Shown piece after piece: positions 4,199-6,414 of a DNA stretch of 6,414 nt. The DNA comes from JBAYVY01 sp041674345 (GTDB lineage: Bacteria; Planctomycetota; Phycisphaerae; Phycisphaerales; Zrk34): assembly GCA_041674345.1 (NCBI GenBank), contig JBAYVY010000221.1:1-6414 (forward strand), written 5' to 3'. Below the pieces are notes generated by a model that worked only from the letters and a program-made list of their open reading frames with translations, was not told the DNA's origin and did no database searches. Position numbers and translations under genes: made by a program. Within the stretch, counting starts at the first letter, position 1. The number at the start of each line of letters is the position of its first letter.

Positions 4199-5728
4199 AT
4201 GTCCATCCGCAACATCCTTCTATCGTTCATGCTGATCGCCGCGGTCGCATCCGCCCCCGGAATGGCCGGCGCCGATGAAACCACCGACCAGGCCGTCTGG
4301 CTGCTCCAGAAATCCATGCTCGTCCATCCCGACGGTCGGCACAACGTCCTGCTCCGCGCCCTGCGCCAACTCAAAGACCCCCGACTCGAACCGCTGTTCA
4401 CCGAACTGACGCAGAAGCGCCACCCCTCCCTCAAAATCCACGGCATCCTGGGCCTGGGCGAAATCGCCAAACCCCCGCGCATCGACCTGGCGCTCGTCGC
4501 CGACATCAAAGACCCCGGTACGCAGGCGCAACTCATCGGGGCCGCCATCGACGCCGATCTGCTCACCACCGCCGACGCCGAGCAACTGATGAAGTGGCCC
4601 GGCCTCGATCCCGCGGTCGGCGTACTCGTCGCCACCCAACTCGTCGCCGATCATCAGAAAGTCGATCCCCTCGTTCTCGCCGATGCCGCCAAAAGTTCCA
4701 ACGACGCCCTCCGCGGCATGGCCGCCATCCTCCAGGTGGAACTCGGCCAGCCCGACGCCATGAAAATCCTCGACCGGATCAGCGACTCCGATGCGGCCAA
4801 CCGCGATCAGGTCCGCGCCCTGCTGCTTCAAACCATCACCAAGTACGAGTTCAAGGCATTCGCCGGCTGGGCCTCGCATATCGCCCAGCAAAAAGACCTC
4901 GATCGCGCCGTCAGCTACCAGGCCCTCCGCGCCGCGATGATGTTCAACGCCCCCGATGCGATCAACCTGTGGATGCAGCGCTACGACTCGGCCGACAGCG
5001 GCGCCGAGCGTCTGCGCCTCTCCATGCTCGCCGTGGACATCGCCTCGAAACTCGATCCCCGCGTCTTTCAGCCCATGGCCAAAGACGACATGGATGTCAT
5101 CCGACAAGTCGGCGTGGTCGGCGCTGCCCTGGCCAACGCTTCCGGGGGCGGCAAGCCGGATATCGCCGAGATGGTCAAACTCGTCCAACTCGACAATGTC
5201 CTGGCCAGTCGCTGGGCGCTTCAATGGGCCGTCAAAACCGCGGAAAAAGACATCCAACTCGCCCGTCCGCTGCTGGTCGCCATCGTCCAGGCCGCCGAAC
5301 CCGATGAAGTCCGCTCCAAGGCCTGGCGTCTGGAAAGCGCCGTCATCGCCACGCAGAAAATCGACGAGCTGGATCCCGATGCCGTGCCCATCCTCGCCGC
5401 GCTGTTCCAGCGTTCCAGTGTCCTCACGCAGGAAGCGATGCTCATGGGCCTGATCCGTTCCACCGCCGATCACCCCGAACAAGTCATCGCCGGCCTCGAC
5501 AAGTTCGCCAGTCACGAAGCCAACGCCATGGCGCTCCTCCTCCGCGCCAAACACACCGACAAACTGTCCGCCGATCAACTCGACCAACTGTCCCTCATCG
5601 TCCGCGGCGGATCGCGCTTGCAGGAACCCCTCCAAATCCAGGCCGCCTGGACCTACCTCAAACTCACCGGACAGGACCGCGTCGCCATAGCCACCGTCCT
5701 CGGCGGCGGAACCTCACGTACCCCGTAA
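4199..5728 (+). CDS. Exported HEAT-like alpha-solenoid protein of unknown function
   Basis: I do not recognise a named family. The ATG at 4199 gives 509 residues beginning with a classic Sec signal peptide: an Arg at position 4, a hydrophobic core ILLSFMLIAAVA, and an AGA cleavage site after residue 25 followed by acidic DETTD. An ATG at 4091 stays in frame but would bury this signal behind 36 unlikely residues. The mature protein is almost entirely helical with repeated helix pairs rich in Leu and Ala, such as PSLKIHGILGLGEIA and ALRGMAAILQVELG, resembling HEAT repeats. These usually form protein-binding scaffolds. No catalytic motif, Cys pairs or further membrane segment stand out, so a periplasmic interaction role is inferred. 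There is no Shine-Dalgarno, and a -10-like TACAAT lies seven bases upstream. Codons end mainly in C (26 of the first 50 mature codons), unlike the genes left of dnaA. Confidence 0.75.
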   Translation: MSIRNILLSFMLIAAVASAPGMAGADETTDQAVWLLQKSMLVHPDGRHNVLLRALRQLKDPRLEPLFTELTQKRHPSLKIHGILGLGEIAKPPRIDLALVADIKDPGTQAQLIGAAIDADLLTTADAEQLMKWPGLDPAVGVLVATQLVADHQKVDPLVLADAAKSSNDALRGMAAILQVELGQPDAMKILDRISDSDAANRDQVRALLLQTITKYEFKAFAGWASHIAQQKDLDRAVSYQALRAAMMFNAPDAINLWMQRYDSADSGAERLRLSMLAVDIASKLDPRVFQPMAKDDMDVIRQVGVVGAALANASGGGKPDIAEMVKLVQLDNVLASRWALQWAVKTAEKDIQLARPLLVAIVQAAEPDEVRSKAWRLESAVIATQKIDELDPDAVPILAALFQRSSVLTQEAMLMGLIRSTADHPEQVIAGLDKFASHEANAMALLLRAKHTDKLSADQLDQLSLIVRGGSRLQEPLQIQAAWTYLKLTGQDRVAIATVLGGGTSRTP

Positions 5729-5741
5729 CACCGCAATTTTT

Positions 5742-5891
5742 TTAACCGCAAAGGCGCAGATGCAAAAAAGGGACGAAGGGACATAGGGACGGAGGGACGA
5801 AGTGAGAACGGGCTTGCCGCTTCCACTTCGTCCCTTCGTGCCTTCGTCCCTGATCCCTACTTCCCGATCTTCTCTGCGCCTCTGCGGTTAA
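5742..5891. repeat. 150-bp nested palindromic intergenic element
   Basis: The outer arms are 5742-5760 and 5873-5891, inverted copies matching at 18 of 19 positions (left arm begins TTAACCGCA and ends AGGCGCAGA). The inner arms are built from octamers, with a perfect 12-base core: AGGGACGAAGTG (5793-5804) pairs with CACTTCGTCCCT (5824-5835) around a 19-base loop. The two arm pairs are nearly concentric. It fills the gap between the HEAT stop and the aminotransferase start, ending 16 bases before the ATG. The outer arm resembles the AACCGCAGAGGCGCAGAG-type intergenic repeats I recall from several phyla. Transcribed, it would fold into a long hairpin that may separate the two genes. Confidence 0.75.
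5770..5801 (+). repeat. Octamer tandem array, left inner arm of the palindromic element
   Basis: Four uninterrupted 8-bp units of the form GGGACNNA occur: GGGACGAA, GGGACATA, GGGACGGA, GGGACGAA. The right inner arm (5827-5850) carries three inverted units, TTCGTCCC, TTCGTGCC and TTCGTCCC, then a decayed fourth. Tandem units in both arms suggest growth or correction by slippage or template switching within the hairpin. Confidence 0.7.
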
Positions 5892-5907
5892 TCATCTGGA
5901 ACCACGC

Positions 5908-6414
5908 ATGGAACGCGAAATCTCCCTCTCCCGTCCCGACATCACCCAGGCGGAAATCGACGCCGTGGTCGAAGTCCTCCGCTCCGGCCGACTCTCCATC
6001 GGCCCCCGGCAGGACCGCTTCGAGGAACTCGTCGCAGATCGCACCCGATCCACCCACGCCGTCGCCTGTTCCTCCGGCACCGCCGGCCTGCATATGGCGC
6101 TGCTCGCCCTCAACGTCGGCCCAGGCGATGAAGTCATCACCACGCCCTTCAGTTTCGTCGCCAGCGCCAATTGCATCCTCTACGTCGGCGCCAAGCCCGT
6201 CTTCGTCGATATCGACCCGGTGTCGTTGAATCTCGATCCAACCAAACTCGAAGCCGCCATCACCCCCAAAACCAAAGCCATCATCGCCGTCGAAGCGTTC
6301 GGCAACCCCGCCGGCATGGACAAAATCGCACAGATCGCCGGCAAACACGAAATCCCCCTCGTCGAAGATTCCTGCGAAGGACTCGGCAGCACCTACAAAA
6401 ACCGCCCCGTCGGC
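5908..6414 (+). CDS. DegT/DnrJ/EryC1/StrS-family PLP-dependent aminotransferase, 3'-truncated by the window edge
   Basis: The frame stays open to the last base, giving the first 169 residues of a family that is usually about 370-400 long. These enzymes transfer an amino group, typically from glutamate, to keto-sugar nucleotides for surface polysaccharides or glycosylated products. Visible features are the N-terminal SRPDITQAEIDAVVEVLRSGRLSIG, SSGTAGLHMAL with the GTA that contacts PLP phosphate (57-59), TTPFSFVASANCILYVGAKPVFVDID (78-103) and VEDSCEGLGS with Asp154, the residue expected to contact the PLP ring nitrogen. The Schiff-base lysine should lie just beyond the window, so activity cannot be confirmed. 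The start is chosen from the family's N-terminal pattern, with a modest GGAA six bases upstream (5898-5901). The palindromic element ends 16 bases before the ATG, so any promoter must overlap it or lie beyond it. Codons are strongly C-ending, like the HEAT gene. The exact sugar substrate is not assignable. Confidence 0.93.
   Translation, partial: MEREISLSRPDITQAEIDAVVEVLRSGRLSIGPRQDRFEELVADRTRSTHAVACSSGTAGLHMALLALNVGPGDEVITTPFSFVASANCILYVGAKPVFVDIDPVSLNLDPTKLEAAITPKTKAIIAVEAFGNPAGMDKIAQIAGKHEIPLVEDSCEGLGSTYKNRPVG

Noticed and set aside
4220..5635. A 471-codon open frame on the - strand opposite the HEAT gene
   Set aside because: It is in the shadow of a well-supported gene with a signal peptide, is dominated by Gly, Asp and Glu as expected from the complement of C-ending codons, and shows no family motif.
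5735..5743. T7 run after the HEAT gene read as a simple intrinsic terminator
   Set aside because: The only stem directly before it is about four base pairs with a long loop, and the T run adjoins the outer arm of the palindromic element.
5770..5850. Octamer repeats considered as a CRISPR array
   Set aside because: Units are 8 bp, directly tandem with no spacers, and inverted in the second half; no cas gene is visible.
5742..5891. Palindrome considered as an integron attC site or insertion-sequence remnant
   Set aside because: No integrase or transposase frame, no target-site duplication and no attC core motif were seen; it fits an intergenic repeat better.
5857..6348. A 163-codon - strand frame opposite the aminotransferase
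   Set aside because: It is a Gly/Asp-rich shadow of a clearly recognisable DegT-family gene and runs into the palindromic repeat.

Overview
The window is GC-rich bacterial DNA carrying six protein genes. Two run off the edges: an EAL-domain gene at the left and a DegT-type aminotransferase gene at the right. Five genes are on the + strand and one (STAS) is on the - strand. The combination of a divergent DnaA, an exported HEAT-like protein with no recognisable relatives, and tandem-unit intergenic repeats suggests a planctomycete-like organism, perhaps of the Phycisphaerae. That placement is an impression from gene content, not a demonstrated assignment.

Left part (1-2157): the C-terminal EAL domain of a c-di-GMP signalling protein lacks two catalytic acidic residues. 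It converges on a small STAS anti-anti-sigma-like gene, with a short hairpin between the two stop codons. The STAS gene diverges from a 300-residue GNAT acetyltransferase with an apparent double-GNAT fold. The divergent spacer holds a perfect 7-9-7 dyad that overlaps a -10-like hexamer for the STAS gene.

Middle (2158-4077): a gene-free stretch of about 460 bases precedes dnaA. In order it holds a heptamer tandem array that ends in a strong hairpin; a perfect DnaA box (TTATCCACA) and a one-mismatch box in the opposite orientation flanking AT-rich DNA with two A8 tracts; a plausible sigma-70 promoter; two leader hairpins; and a Shine-Dalgarno for a GTG start. This looks like a dnaA control region and is a candidate oriC. 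DnaA is 485 residues long, with intact AAA+ motifs but an unusual DNA-binding signature.

Right part (4078-6414): a Sec-exported HEAT-like solenoid protein follows, then the start of a PLP-dependent sugar-type aminotransferase. The intergenic gaps on both sides of the HEAT gene are filled by palindromic elements whose arms are built from 7-bp or 8-bp tandem units. Together with the array after the GNAT gene, every gap after a complete + strand gene carries such an element. This recurring architecture is the most distinctive feature of the window. No tRNA, rRNA, CRISPR array, transposase or integrase was seen.
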